64,000 nt of DNA, taken from contig DGTS01000021.1 of assembly GCA_002394385.1 (NCBI GenBank), positions 15,617 to 79,616 of the forward strand, in the 5' to 3' direction. Positions 34,046 to 42,394 of this stretch are shown piece by piece. The notes under the pieces are model-generated. The model was not told where the DNA came from. It did not search any database and saw only the letters and a program-made list of their open reading frames with translations. The position numbers and the translations under genes are program-made. Origin of the DNA: Prevotella sp. UBA4330. Lineage in GTDB: Bacteria; Bacteroidota; Bacteroidia; Bacteroidales; Bacteroidaceae. The first letter of the stretch is position 1. Every line of letters starts with the position of its first letter.

Positions 34046-35029
34046 ATGGAAAAGAAATATAACTCGCGACCGCTCATAGCACATCTCAGCATGTTCGGGG
34101 CTTGCGCCATCTGGGGACTTATGGCACCTCTTGGCAAGGACGCCATGACTCACGGGCTCGACGGGCTCACGATGGTGTCGATGCGTGTTGCAGGAGGCAT
34201 GCTGCTCTTCTGGATAGCATCGCTGATACTGCGGTTCCGACGCCCTAAAACCAACACGCAGGAACCCACCCCTGCCAAGGAGCATGTGCCCATGCGCGAC
34301 CGTCTAAAGTTCTGCGGCGCGGCACTGTTCGGACTGGTGTTCAACCAGTGCTGCTACACCATAGGACTGTCGCTGACATCACCCATCAACGCCAGCATCG
34401 TAACAACGTCAATGCCCATCTTCGCCATGATTCTGGCAGCACTGATACTGAAAGAGCCCATCACGGGGAAGAAGGCTCTGGGCGTGCTGATGGGATGCTC
34501 GGGCGCACTGATACTGATTCTAACCAGTGCTGCGGCGACAACCGACAAGGTGGGTGACATCCGCGGCGACCTGCTCTGCCTTGGTGCGCAGTTCTCTTTC
34601 GCGCTCTACCTCTCGCTCTTCAATCCCCTGATACGCCGCTACTCGGTGTTCGCCATAAACCGATGGATGTTCCTTTGGGCAACAATTATCGTCATCCCGC
34701 TGACCATGCCCCATCTGCTCAGCCTGCAATGGTCGGCAGTGACCGTAGCGGCATGGTGGGAGGCGGCATACGTCGTGGTGTTAGGCACCTTCGTCGGCTA
34801 CATTCTCACGATGATAGGCCAGCGCACACTGCGCCCTACCGTTGTCTCGACATACAACTACGTGCAGCCCATCGTCTCGGTCTCGGTGAGCATCGCCACC
34901 GGCATCGGCATCTTCCAGTGGTCGCAAGCCCTCGCCGTCATCCTCGTCTTCATCGGCGTATGGCAGGTAACAAAGTCGAAATCGCGACGGGATATGGAGA
35001 GGGAAAAGGGACTTAAAGACCAACATTAA
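34046..35029 (+). CDS. DMT-superfamily transporter (EamA family)
   Basis: 327 residues, ten membrane helices in two EamA repeats: first repeat from LIAHLSMFGACAIWGLMAPLGK, second from ALYLSLFNPLIRRYSVFAINRWMF. Such proteins export amino acids or metabolites or transport nucleotide sugars; the substrate cannot be told. The frame is open far upstream, but ATG 34046, following a TAATTTTGC -7 element (34019-34027), is the start. Monocistronic, divergent from the ATPase gene. Confidence 0.9.
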   Translation: MEKKYNSRPLIAHLSMFGACAIWGLMAPLGKDAMTHGLDGLTMVSMRVAGGMLLFWIASLILRFRRPKTNTQEPTPAKEHVPMRDRLKFCGAALFGLVFNQCCYTIGLSLTSPINASIVTTSMPIFAMILAALILKEPITGKKALGVLMGCSGALILILTSAAATTDKVGDIRGDLLCLGAQFSFALYLSLFNPLIRRYSVFAINRWMFLWATIIVIPLTMPHLLSLQWSAVTVAAWWEAAYVVVLGTFVGYILTMIGQRTLRPTVVSTYNYVQPIVSVSVSIATGIGIFQWSQALAVILVFIGVWQVTKSKSRRDMEREKGLKDQH

Positions 35030-35116
35030 GTCAGTGCCTTTTATCCACACACGACTTCTTCCATATCCATATTTCTACTTATATTTTACTTTTCGTGAGT
35101 TATCAACACCTCAATT

Positions 35117-35345
35117 TTAAGCGCCCTGAAAGGGCAGTAAGTACACAGCCCAGGGCAACGCCCTGGGTATAGGTGCACACTATATACACGCCCTGAAAGG
35201 GCAAAAGAATTTCTTATTTCTTGTATATTGTTAAACAAATCTTTTGCCCTTTCAGGGCGAATATACTTTGGTCGCGTGTTACCCAGGGCGTTGCCCTGGG
35301 CTATGTTCTTAATGCCACTTCGGGGCGCTTTAAAGGGGCATGGGA
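35117..35345. repeat. Cluster of GCCCTGAAAGGGC and CCCAGGGCAACGCCCTGGG palindromes
   Basis: Left half: GCGCCCTGAAAGGGC, AGCCCAGGGCAACGCCCTGG, and GCCCTGAAAGGGCAAAAG. Right half: CTTTTGCCCTTTCAGGGC, ACCCAGGGCGTTGCCCTGGG and GCCACTTCGGGGCGC. Each word is a palindrome by itself, and the halves are also complementary to each other, so it can fold as one large branched hairpin. It is followed by GGGAAACATCGCGAACGGC, which recurs after the palindrome at 60617-60747. Lies in the 748 nt gap before dnaK; the rest of the gap has no supported gene. Confidence 0.85.
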
Positions 35346-35398
35346 AACATCGCGAACGGCATCTTTCGGAACCCCGAATCATTTATTATGTTTATGTA

Positions 35399-35460
35399 AT
35401 ATAGCCTATTTTACTCAGTAATATAGCCTATTTTACTTACCAATATAGCCTATTTTACTT
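35399..35460. repeat. ATATAGCCTATTTTAC repeat cluster 2
   Basis: Three direct copies of ATATAGCCTATTTTACT spaced by 6-7 nt (CAGTA, TACCA). Confidence 0.85.
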
Positions 35461-35777
35461 TTCGAAAAGCATGCTCTTAAAATGCAGACTGGCATAAATG
35501 ACAGGGAGCGTGGGCATCACTGACCGCCCGACAGCATGGATGACAATCGAGAGATTTACACGAAATTCCCGACCATTCACATTCAGAAAAGAAGACAGAC
35601 ACATGTGCATGCCATCCGAAACATCGGGGCTGCATGAGCGACAAAATGTCAGTGAACGTGTCAGTCGGAAGGAACTTTGACGTTTTGGCATACAGTTTGT
35701 TTTTATGTTTAGCGGATTGCAATGGTGCACATCCACATAAATAAAATAAGAATAACAAATAAAAAACAAATAAGATT

Positions 35778-37697
35778 ATGGGAAAGATTATTGGAATTGA
35801 CTTAGGAACTACAAACAGTTGCGTTGCTGTTTTCGAGGGCAACGAACCAGTAGTAATCGCTAACAGCGAGGGAAAGCGCACCACTCCATCGGTGGTAGGA
35901 TTCGTACAGGGCGGCGAGCGTAAGATTGGTGATCCGGCAAAGCGTCAGGCTATCACCAACCCGAAGAACACCGTTTACTCTATCAAGCGCTTCATGGGTG
36001 AGAACTGGCAGCAGACAGAGAAGGAAATCTCACGCGTGCCTTATACAGTAGTTAACGAGAACGGCTATCCTCGTGTTGACATCGAGGGACGCAAATACAC
36101 TCCGCAGGAAATCTCGGCCATGATACTTCAGAAGATGAAGAAGACCGCAGAGGACTATCTGGGACAGGAGGTGACCGACGCAGTAATCACCGTGCCGGCA
36201 TACTTCAGCGACTCTCAGCGTCAGGCAACAAAGGAGGCAGGACAAATTGCTGGTCTCAACGTTCGCCGTATCGTGAACGAGCCTACTGCCGCAGCACTGG
36301 CTTACGGTGTTGATAAGACCAACAAGGACATGAAGATTGCAGTGTTCGACCTCGGTGGCGGTACATTCGATATCAGTATCCTCGACTTCGGTGGCGGTGT
36401 GTTCGAAGTGCTTTCAACCAATGGTGACACACACCTTGGCGGTGACGACTTCGACCAGGTAATCATCGACTGGCTCGTTCAGGAGTTCAAGAACGACGAG
36501 GGTGCCGACCTCAAGGGCGACCCAATGGCAATGCAGCGACTGAAGGAGGCTGCCGAGAAGGCAAAGATTGAACTGTCTTCTTCGACAAGCACCGAGATAA
36601 ACCTGCCTTACATCATGCCTGTGGGCGGTGTTCCAAAGCACTTGGTGAAGACACTGACACGTGCTAAGTTCGAGCAACTGGCTCACTCGCTCATCCAGGC
36701 GTGTCTGGAGCCATGCCAGAAGGCAATGAAGGACGCAGGCCTTTCTACATCTGACATCAACGAGGTAATCCTCGTGGGCGGTTCAAGCCGTATCCCAGCA
36801 GTGCAGACACTGGTGAAGAACTACTTCGGCAAGGAGCCTTCAAAGGGCGTTAACCCCGACGAGGTGGTGGCTGTGGGTGCCGCTATCCAGGGTGCCATCC
36901 TCAACCAAGAGACAGGTCAGGACATCGTGCTCCTCGACGTTACTCCTCTGACACTCGGTATCGAGACCCTCGGAGGTGTGATGACAAAACTGATTGAGGC
37001 AAACACCACCATTCCATGCAAGAAGACCGAGACATTCTCTACAGCCGTTGACAACCAGACAGCAGTGACAATCCACGTGCTGCAAGGTGAGCGACCAATG
37101 GCTGCTCAGAACAAGAGCATCGGACAGTTCAACCTCGACGGCATCGCACCGGCACGACGCGGCGTTCCTCAGATTGAGGTGTCGTTCGACATCGATGCCA
37201 ACGGTATCCTCAACGTATCGGCAAAGGACAAGGCTACAGGCAAGGAGCAGAAAATCCGTATCGAGGCAAGCAGCGGACTGAGCCAGGAGGAAATCGACCG
37301 CATGAAGGCAGAGGCAGAGGCTAATGCCGAGGCAGACAAGAAAGAGCGCGAGAAAATCGACAAGATGAATCAGGCCGACTCTATGATATTCACCACCGAG
37401 AACTTCCTCAACGAGAACGGTGACAAACTCGGTGACGAGAAAGCGAATGTAGAGGCAGCCGTTCAGAAACTGAAGGACGCTCACAAGAGCGGCGACGTGG
37501 CAGCCATCGACACCGCCATGAACGAACTCAACCAAGTGATGCAAGCCGCCTCACAGAAGATGTACGCCCAGGCAGGCGGTGCCCAGCCAGGTGCCGGCAC
37601 TGGATTCCAAGGCGGTCAGCAGGCAGGCGGCCAGCAGTCGCAAGGCAGCAACTCCGACGACACCATCCAGGATGCCGACTTCGAGGAGGTGAAGTAA
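35778..37697 (+). CDS. dnaK: Molecular chaperone DnaK (Hsp70)
   Basis: 639 residues, complete: nucleotide-binding domain beginning MGKIIGIDLGTTNSCVAVFEG, phosphate loops VFDLGGGTFDISIL and VILVGGSSRIPAVQ, the DLLLLDVTPLTLGIETLGG-type linker (here DIVLLDVTPLTLGIETLGG), and the peptide-binding domain with the lid. The C-terminus is Gly/Gln rich (GGQQAGGQQSQGSNSDDT) and ends in the acidic DADFEEVK. No grpE or dnaJ adjoins, as usual in Bacteroidetes. The gene ends at a good terminator. Confidence 0.98.
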   Translation: MGKIIGIDLGTTNSCVAVFEGNEPVVIANSEGKRTTPSVVGFVQGGERKIGDPAKRQAITNPKNTVYSIKRFMGENWQQTEKEISRVPYTVVNENGYPRVDIEGRKYTPQEISAMILQKMKKTAEDYLGQEVTDAVITVPAYFSDSQRQATKEAGQIAGLNVRRIVNEPTAAALAYGVDKTNKDMKIAVFDLGGGTFDISILDFGGGVFEVLSTNGDTHLGGDDFDQVIIDWLVQEFKNDEGADLKGDPMAMQRLKEAAEKAKIELSSSTSTEINLPYIMPVGGVPKHLVKTLTRAKFEQLAHSLIQACLEPCQKAMKDAGLSTSDINEVILVGGSSRIPAVQTLVKNYFGKEPSKGVNPDEVVAVGAAIQGAILNQETGQDIVLLDVTPLTLGIETLGGVMTKLIEANTTIPCKKTETFSTAVDNQTAVTIHVLQGERPMAAQNKSIGQFNLDGIAPARRGVPQIEVSFDIDANGILNVSAKDKATGKEQKIRIEASSGLSQEEIDRMKAEAEANAEADKKEREKIDKMNQADSMIFTTENFLNENGDKLGDEKANVEAAVQKLKDAHKSGDVAAIDTAMNELNQVMQAASQKMYAQAGGAQPGAGTGFQGGQQAGGQQSQGSNSDDTIQDADFEEVK

Positions 37698-37728
37698 GAC
37701 GTATAAGTAAACAACAAGAAAAAAATAG

Positions 37729-37764
37729 AAATCCCGTGTAACCCAAGTAGTTATGCGGGATTTT
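37729..37764 (+). terminator. Terminator of dnaK
   Basis: AAATCCCG (37729-37736) pairs with CGGGATTTT (37756-37764) across a 19 nt loop; T-rich end. It lies 32 nt after the stop. Confidence 0.7.
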
Positions 37765-37977
37765 CAGTTACGCAAACAAATGCGTATGATGAAATGCAAT
37801 CATTAATAAAGTCTTGCCAAGGAGTGTTCCTGTCACCCATGGTATTCTGGTGGCGGGCTGGCATCTAGTATTCCACATCACTGTATTCTCTTAGGAATGT
37901 TTTGCAATTGCCCCATCATCGGTTGAAGTAGCAAGCGACATTGTCTAAAGTATCCCAATTGCTTCAATTGTTAAAGC

Positions 37978-38014
37978 GCAACTATAGGAAAAATGTAACC
38001 TATAGTTGCACTTT
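37978..38014 (+). terminator. Hairpin with T run in the dnaK-DUF2971 gap
   Basis: Perfect 11 bp stem GCAACTATAGG/CCTATAGTTGC with a 10 nt loop, followed by ACTTTTTG. It looks like an intrinsic terminator although no gene directly precedes it; the 37698-38135 gap otherwise shows only the -7 element TATCTTTGT (38080-38088) for the next gene. Confidence 0.65.
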
Positions 38015-38135
38015 TTGATAATTGTACTCAAAATCTACATTTTTTTACGGTCTTTTGCAGCTATTAGATTATTTATTACTATCTTTGTAGTCAAAATATG
38101 ACAATCCCGACAATGAATAGTTATATATAACAACA

Positions 38136-38987
38136 ATGAGTATAAAGGAGCAATTTGAAAAGACCGAAAAGCTGTATCATTTCACATCATTTGATACAGC
38201 ACTGAAAATCATTGAGTCGAACCGTTTAAAGTTTGGCAGGCTGAATAACATGAATGACATTCATGAGAATGACAAACTCATGTTTGCAGATGCTAACGGT
38301 CAGGAAATAGACGTATTTCCCTCAGATGTGTTGGATGCCCTATACGATGAGATTTATAAATATCGTCAGATTAGCTTTACAGCAGATGGAGCGAAGGGGG
38401 ACAAAGATGGTTTTGACCTTCATCAAATGTGGGGGCTATATGCAGATAAAGGCGAAGGAGCATGTCTCGTATTTGACAAAAACGAATTGAAAAAGGGGTT
38501 TAGCAAAGGTATGATATATGAAAGGGTATCATATGACGAAACTGTAGAATCATATTATGTGTCTTTTTCAAACAACCCAAGTGAAATTGCCCAAGAAGTA
38601 AAGGAACATGCTAGCAGTATATTCTTTCATAAGCGTAAAGAGTGGGAGCATGAACAAGAATCTCGATTATTGAAAAGATGTCCCATCTCAATGCGAGAAG
38701 AATATATGTGTTTAGGTCATGCATTGAAATTTGTTATTCTATCGTCCAAACTTCGTAATATTGATGAATTTCTTTATTTCAAGAAGATAAAAGAAATCAA
38801 AGAAAAGGTTGAAAAAGTAGAAATTGCCAGAAATGTTGGGAAAACAGGAAAAATACCAGTCCTCATATATGGAAATGGCCTTTTTGACTATGCTCTATGT
38901 ACAGAAGATGGCGAAGAAGAATTATGGAACTCAAAAGACGGGTATGATATTTTAGTGATTGGCGAGAATTGCGATCTTTACATTTAG
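38136..38987 (+). CDS. DUF2971 domain protein
   Basis: A 283-residue soluble protein matching DUF2971 (LYHFTSFDTALKIIESNRLKFGRLNNMNDIHE at the N-terminus, then QMWGLYADKGEGACLVFD and KRKEWEHEQESRLL). The family has no settled function and is frequent in accessory regions. The gene is strongly AT-rich compared with dnaK, pointing to recent acquisition. A -7 element (TATCTTTGT) lies 48 nt upstream. First gene of the 38.1-42.4 kb island. Confidence 0.8.
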   Translation: MSIKEQFEKTEKLYHFTSFDTALKIIESNRLKFGRLNNMNDIHENDKLMFADANGQEIDVFPSDVLDALYDEIYKYRQISFTADGAKGDKDGFDLHQMWGLYADKGEGACLVFDKNELKKGFSKGMIYERVSYDETVESYYVSFSNNPSEIAQEVKEHASSIFFHKRKEWEHEQESRLLKRCPISMREEYMCLGHALKFVILSSKLRNIDEFLYFKKIKEIKEKVEKVEIARNVGKTGKIPVLIYGNGLFDYALCTEDGEEELWNSKDGYDILVIGENCDLYI

Positions 38988-39152
38988 ATGTTAAGATATT
39001 GAACGATTATCAATTTAGAAGAATTGCCCAGAAAGTGTCTTATATTTCTTCATAATATTAAACAATTTGATGAGAGTGACAGGTTTCATTCATCATTCTA
39101 AAACATTAGAAACAGCGAAATTATAAATTACAGAATTATACATTGGTTAAAT

Positions 39153-40913
39153 ATGAATACTTTTATTTTGGATCTTTCTGACTCTAAAACTTCTAAGTTA
39201 GTATATCATACTACACTTTTGAATGAGATCTCGATTTTGTGTGATATTCCAATTGATACAGATTGTATAAAGGTAATAGGCACAATTGACTTCCAAAGTG
39301 TCGTGTTTGACAGGAAATTCTATAGTGCAATTAAAGGGAACATTGACATTCTTGATTTGAGTAAACTTAAATCATCAGGTTCTTATAATTACTTGCATTT
39401 AGGCCTTAACGACTGCTTGGGAAGGAAAAAAATAAAGGAAATTATTCTTCCTGATAAATTAAATAATATGCCCATGATACGCAATCTTTCAGAATTGAGA
39501 AAAATAGTCGCGCTTGGGCTCACTACCTTTAACAATGAAATTCAAACTGACTGTAGGTATAGCCCAAACTTAAGTGGCTGTCCAAAACTAGAAGAAATTG
39601 TTTTCGGGTCCAATATTAAAAATATAACAATAAGAAATTGTTCCATAAAGAGATTAAATATTCCGGAAAGCAATGGTCTGCTGCAATTGGAGCCCTATGG
39701 ATTGGCTTATAACAAAGAACTCGAAGAAGTACACATCCCTCAAGATGTGAGAGGACTGCCTATTAGATTATTTGAAGGATGTATAAAATTGAGAACCATA
39801 ACGGGTGGTACTGGTCTTGAAGAAATTGGATTCGGGGCATTTGGTGGATGCATTAATATTATCAGCATTCCGTTTAGAATAGAATTGTTAAAGGAAAACC
39901 AATTCATATCTCATGATAACTGGATGCAGTATGAACCTGAAGACCATCATACAAGTCGATGGAATCATGGAGATTGTGCTCATTGTCCTAAAGGTAAATG
40001 GTATGAAAAACGTCATGAATGGAATGCAGGATGTAATTTGAAAAAATACTATTGCCGTGACGACGAACAGCGTAAGTGGAAACCATATAAAAGAGGTGTA
40101 GTTATGAATAATGGCTATATTTGGTGTTTTGATGATTTTAAATATTATAAGACAGATATTGAGGTTGACTGGTGGCATAAGCCTAAAAGCGTGCATAAAT
40201 ATGTTGAGTTCATATCTCCTGATATAACATTTATCCCTGAAGGAAATTATGTGAATGTCAATTATAATCCACAGGAAAGGAAGGCATCTGAGCTTTCATT
40301 TCCCAATAACAAATTGGCAAAAGTGATTAATTCTTATTTTGAAGATATATCTTATGAACAAATTGTGAGTGAAATAACAAGAAAGGTAGACGAACTTGAT
40401 ATAGATTCTATAATAGATTCGTTTTCTACGACGTTTTCTCATGATTATTTTAAGATGAACTCCGACACAGAGGGCGAAAGGTACGATCTTGATAGAACCG
40501 CCAAGTATACAGATGAATACCTCATAAAACTATTACCTCCTATACATGAACACCATGATGATAGAACCGCATGTGTTGTGCACAATTCTGATTACGTAAA
40601 TCCTTATAAAAAGAAATTTGATTTTGAACTATGCTTTAGCACTTTTGATAATAAGAAGGAAGAAAACGAGTACTTTATAGATGATATATTTACTTCTTTT
40701 CCCAGAACTGGCAACATTCTAAGAGACGCTGATGATTTAAGAAAAGAGGACGACGATATACGCAAAAGAGCTCGAGAAAAATATAACAGAAAAGATCATA
40801 TTGATTATTTGGTTAATTGCAAAATCTCAGAAATTACAAATAAAAAGTTGGAGATAGAATCTAGGCTTCACATAAGGCTGGCAGAAAAAGAATTTTATCG
40901 GCATAATAAATAA
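39153..40913 (+). CDS. BspA-like leucine-rich repeat protein, no signal peptide
   Basis: 586 residues. Residues about 65-245 form irregular leucine-rich repeats of the LRR_5/BspA kind (LSGCPKLEEIVFGSNIKNI, NKELEEVHIPQDVRGLP, LFEGCIKLRTITGGTGLEEI, FGAFGGCINIISIP). A Cys/His/Trp-rich segment follows (GDCAHCPKGKWYEKRHEW, WNAGCNLKKYYCRDDEQRKW), possibly a metal site, then an acidic and helical C-terminus (REKYNRKDHIDYLVNCKISE). BspA proteins are usually secreted, but no signal peptide is seen here, so it probably acts inside the cell. AT-rich, in the accessory island. Function unknown. Confidence 0.75.
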   Translation: MNTFILDLSDSKTSKLVYHTTLLNEISILCDIPIDTDCIKVIGTIDFQSVVFDRKFYSAIKGNIDILDLSKLKSSGSYNYLHLGLNDCLGRKKIKEIILPDKLNNMPMIRNLSELRKIVALGLTTFNNEIQTDCRYSPNLSGCPKLEEIVFGSNIKNITIRNCSIKRLNIPESNGLLQLEPYGLAYNKELEEVHIPQDVRGLPIRLFEGCIKLRTITGGTGLEEIGFGAFGGCINIISIPFRIELLKENQFISHDNWMQYEPEDHHTSRWNHGDCAHCPKGKWYEKRHEWNAGCNLKKYYCRDDEQRKWKPYKRGVVMNNGYIWCFDDFKYYKTDIEVDWWHKPKSVHKYVEFISPDITFIPEGNYVNVNYNPQERKASELSFPNNKLAKVINSYFEDISYEQIVSEITRKVDELDIDSIIDSFSTTFSHDYFKMNSDTEGERYDLDRTAKYTDEYLIKLLPPIHEHHDDRTACVVHNSDYVNPYKKKFDFELCFSTFDNKKEENEYFIDDIFTSFPRTGNILRDADDLRKEDDDIRKRAREKYNRKDHIDYLVNCKISEITNKKLEIESRLHIRLAEKEFYRHNK

Positions 40914-41168
40914 ATTCATGAACATCAGCAATACTGGGTAATATGAATGCATTTGGGTAAAGACTATTATTGTGTAAAAGGTGTAAAAGGGGAAAAAGTA
41001 ATCAGTCCTTGAAAATAATAGCTATCTCCGATATTGCTTTCCTTTACTGACTCCGTGAGCGATACCATAGAAAGTATTCATAAAAGAGGCTCTATGTAAT
41101 AGCATTGATATTATTGATAGCTTGATTTTATATGCGGATATACAAAACTTTATAAGAATACGGCATTA

Positions 41169-41264
41169 GCAATAAACATAGAAGACCTGCTGAATAAGCA
41201 GAAGATAGAATCAAATACGATCGAGTTTAAGAAGCAAAAAGAAGAGTATGATTGGAAATATTGA
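41169..41264 (+). pseudogene. N-terminal remnant of an AlbA_2-type ATP-binding protein
   Basis: The frame reads TALAINIEDLLNKQKIESNT followed by IEFKK and a stop shortly after. IEDLLN...ESxxIEFK is the typical start of AlbA_2 (SLFN-like) ATP-binding regulators. Only about 25 codons survive; the rest of the gene is replaced by another member of the family that starts at 41248. The 40914-41168 gap has no other supported feature. Confidence 0.6.
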
Positions 41265-41888
41265 CATATTGGTAAAAGAGCACTGTAAACTTCCCAAGGA
41301 AATTGGGTGGGTTGAGTTCAAACATAACAACTGTGAACCGAATATGATTGGCGAGGACATAAGTGCTCTTGCAAATACCGCGACATTGAACTACCGCGAC
41401 TATGCCTATATGATATGGGGAGTAGATGATACGACCCATGAGATAATTGGCACGAAGGTGCGACTACAGATGGAGAAGAAAGGTGAACAGGAGTTGGAGA
41501 ACTGGCTCCGTTATCTTCTTTCCAAATGTTTGAGGAACTTGGTCGTGGTTGGGACAGAATGGTGTTGGATTGTGAAGCACAATACCTCCCAGCTCCTCGT
41601 ATTGAGGTTTTCCAAGATAGCACCAAGGTTACTCTTTTCTCTGAAATGGAGTTTTGTAACATTCCTATGGAAGACAAACTTTGGTCATGCTATCTACATG
41701 CTTGTCTAATGTATATACAAGGTGATGCTTTGACAAACAAGTCGCTTAGAGACAGGTTTGGCATTCCTGAAACATCATCCAGCAGTTCTTCTAGATTAAT
41801 CAAGGAAGCGATTGGAAAGAACTTAATAAAAGTACTTGACCCAAATACTGCACCTCGTTATATGAAGTATATCCCAATTTGGGCATAG
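41248..41888 (+). pseudogene. AlbA_2-type ATP-binding protein with internal deletion and frameshift
   Basis: The N-terminal part (MIGNIDILVKEHCKLPKEIG, VEFKHNN, MIGEDISALANTATL, YAYMIWGVDDTTHEIIGTK) matches the AlbA_2 DNA/ATP-binding domain. After about position 41520 the frame changes: MFEELGRGWDRMVLDCEAQY and the helix-turn-helix-like end (LTNKSLRDRFGIPETSSSSS) continue in another frame to 41888. Intact relatives are about 450-500 residues, so some 250 residues of the middle are missing, with a frameshift at the junction. Non-functional. Confidence 0.75.
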
Positions 41889-41891
41889 ATT

Positions 41892-42023
41892 TAACTTGCT
41901 GGTAACTTGCTGGCAACTTGCCGAAACACCAATAATAAAGTTTGCAATATTGCCAAATCACTGATATTAAGGCAGATAAACAATTGAATTTAACTTGCCG
42001 GTAACTTGCTGGTAACTTGCTGA
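41892..42023 (+). promoter_or_regulatory. Two triplets of an 11-mer (TAACTTGCTGG), iteron-like
   Basis: TAACTTGCTGG at 41892-41902 and 41903-41913, CAACTTGCCGA at 41914-41924; then TAACTTGCCGG at 41991-42001, TAACTTGCTGG at 42002-42012, TAACTTGCTGA at 42013-42023. The period of 11 nt places each copy on about the same face of the helix. The second triplet ends 22 nt before the XRE gene, so an operator for that regulator is plausible. Confidence 0.65.
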
Positions 42024-42045
42024 AGGACTAAAAATAGATATAAAT

Positions 42046-42339
42046 ATGTTATTCGGAGATAAGATTAAAGAGCTCAGAGAAGAGCAAGGTTTGCTACAAC
42101 GCCAGTTGGCTGCATTCCTAGAGATTGATACCCCAATGTTCAGTAAGATTGAACGTGGTGACAGAAGAGCAAAGCGTGAGCAGGTCATCAAGCTTGCGGA
42201 GTATCTTCATCAGGATGAAAAGGAAATGCTTACCTTGTGGTTAGCAGACAAGTTCATTGATGCTGTTGAAGATGAGCAGGAACGAGACTTGTGTAACGAT
42301 GCTATTCTTGTAGCACAGGAGAAAATCAGGACATTGTAA
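42046..42339 (+). CDS. XRE-family helix-turn-helix regulator
   Basis: 97 residues with an N-terminal Cro/C1-type HTH (FGDKIKELREEQGLLQRQLA, then MFSKIERGDRRAKREQVIKL) and a helical C-terminus (WLADKFIDAVEDEQERDLCN). Such regulators often accompany DNA methyltransferase genes in Bacteroidetes; none is present here, so it may be left from a restriction-modification locus. It is preceded by two 11-mer triplets that could be its operators and followed by a strong bidirectional terminator. Confidence 0.9.
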   Translation: MLFGDKIKELREEQGLLQRQLAAFLEIDTPMFSKIERGDRRAKREQVIKLAEYLHQDEKEMLTLWLADKFIDAVEDEQERDLCNDAILVAQEKIRTL

Positions 42340-42340
42340 C

Positions 42341-42378
42341 AAAAAAACGACGCAAGGAGTAAACATGCGTCGTTTTTT
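42341..42378. terminator. Bidirectional terminator
   Basis: AAAAAACGACGCA (42342-42354) pairs with TGCGTCGTTTTTT (42366-42378), loop 11 nt. A run on one side and T run on the other serve both the XRE gene and the GH5 gene that ends at 42395. Confidence 0.85.
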
Positions 42379-42394
42379 CTTATTATGGAGGACA

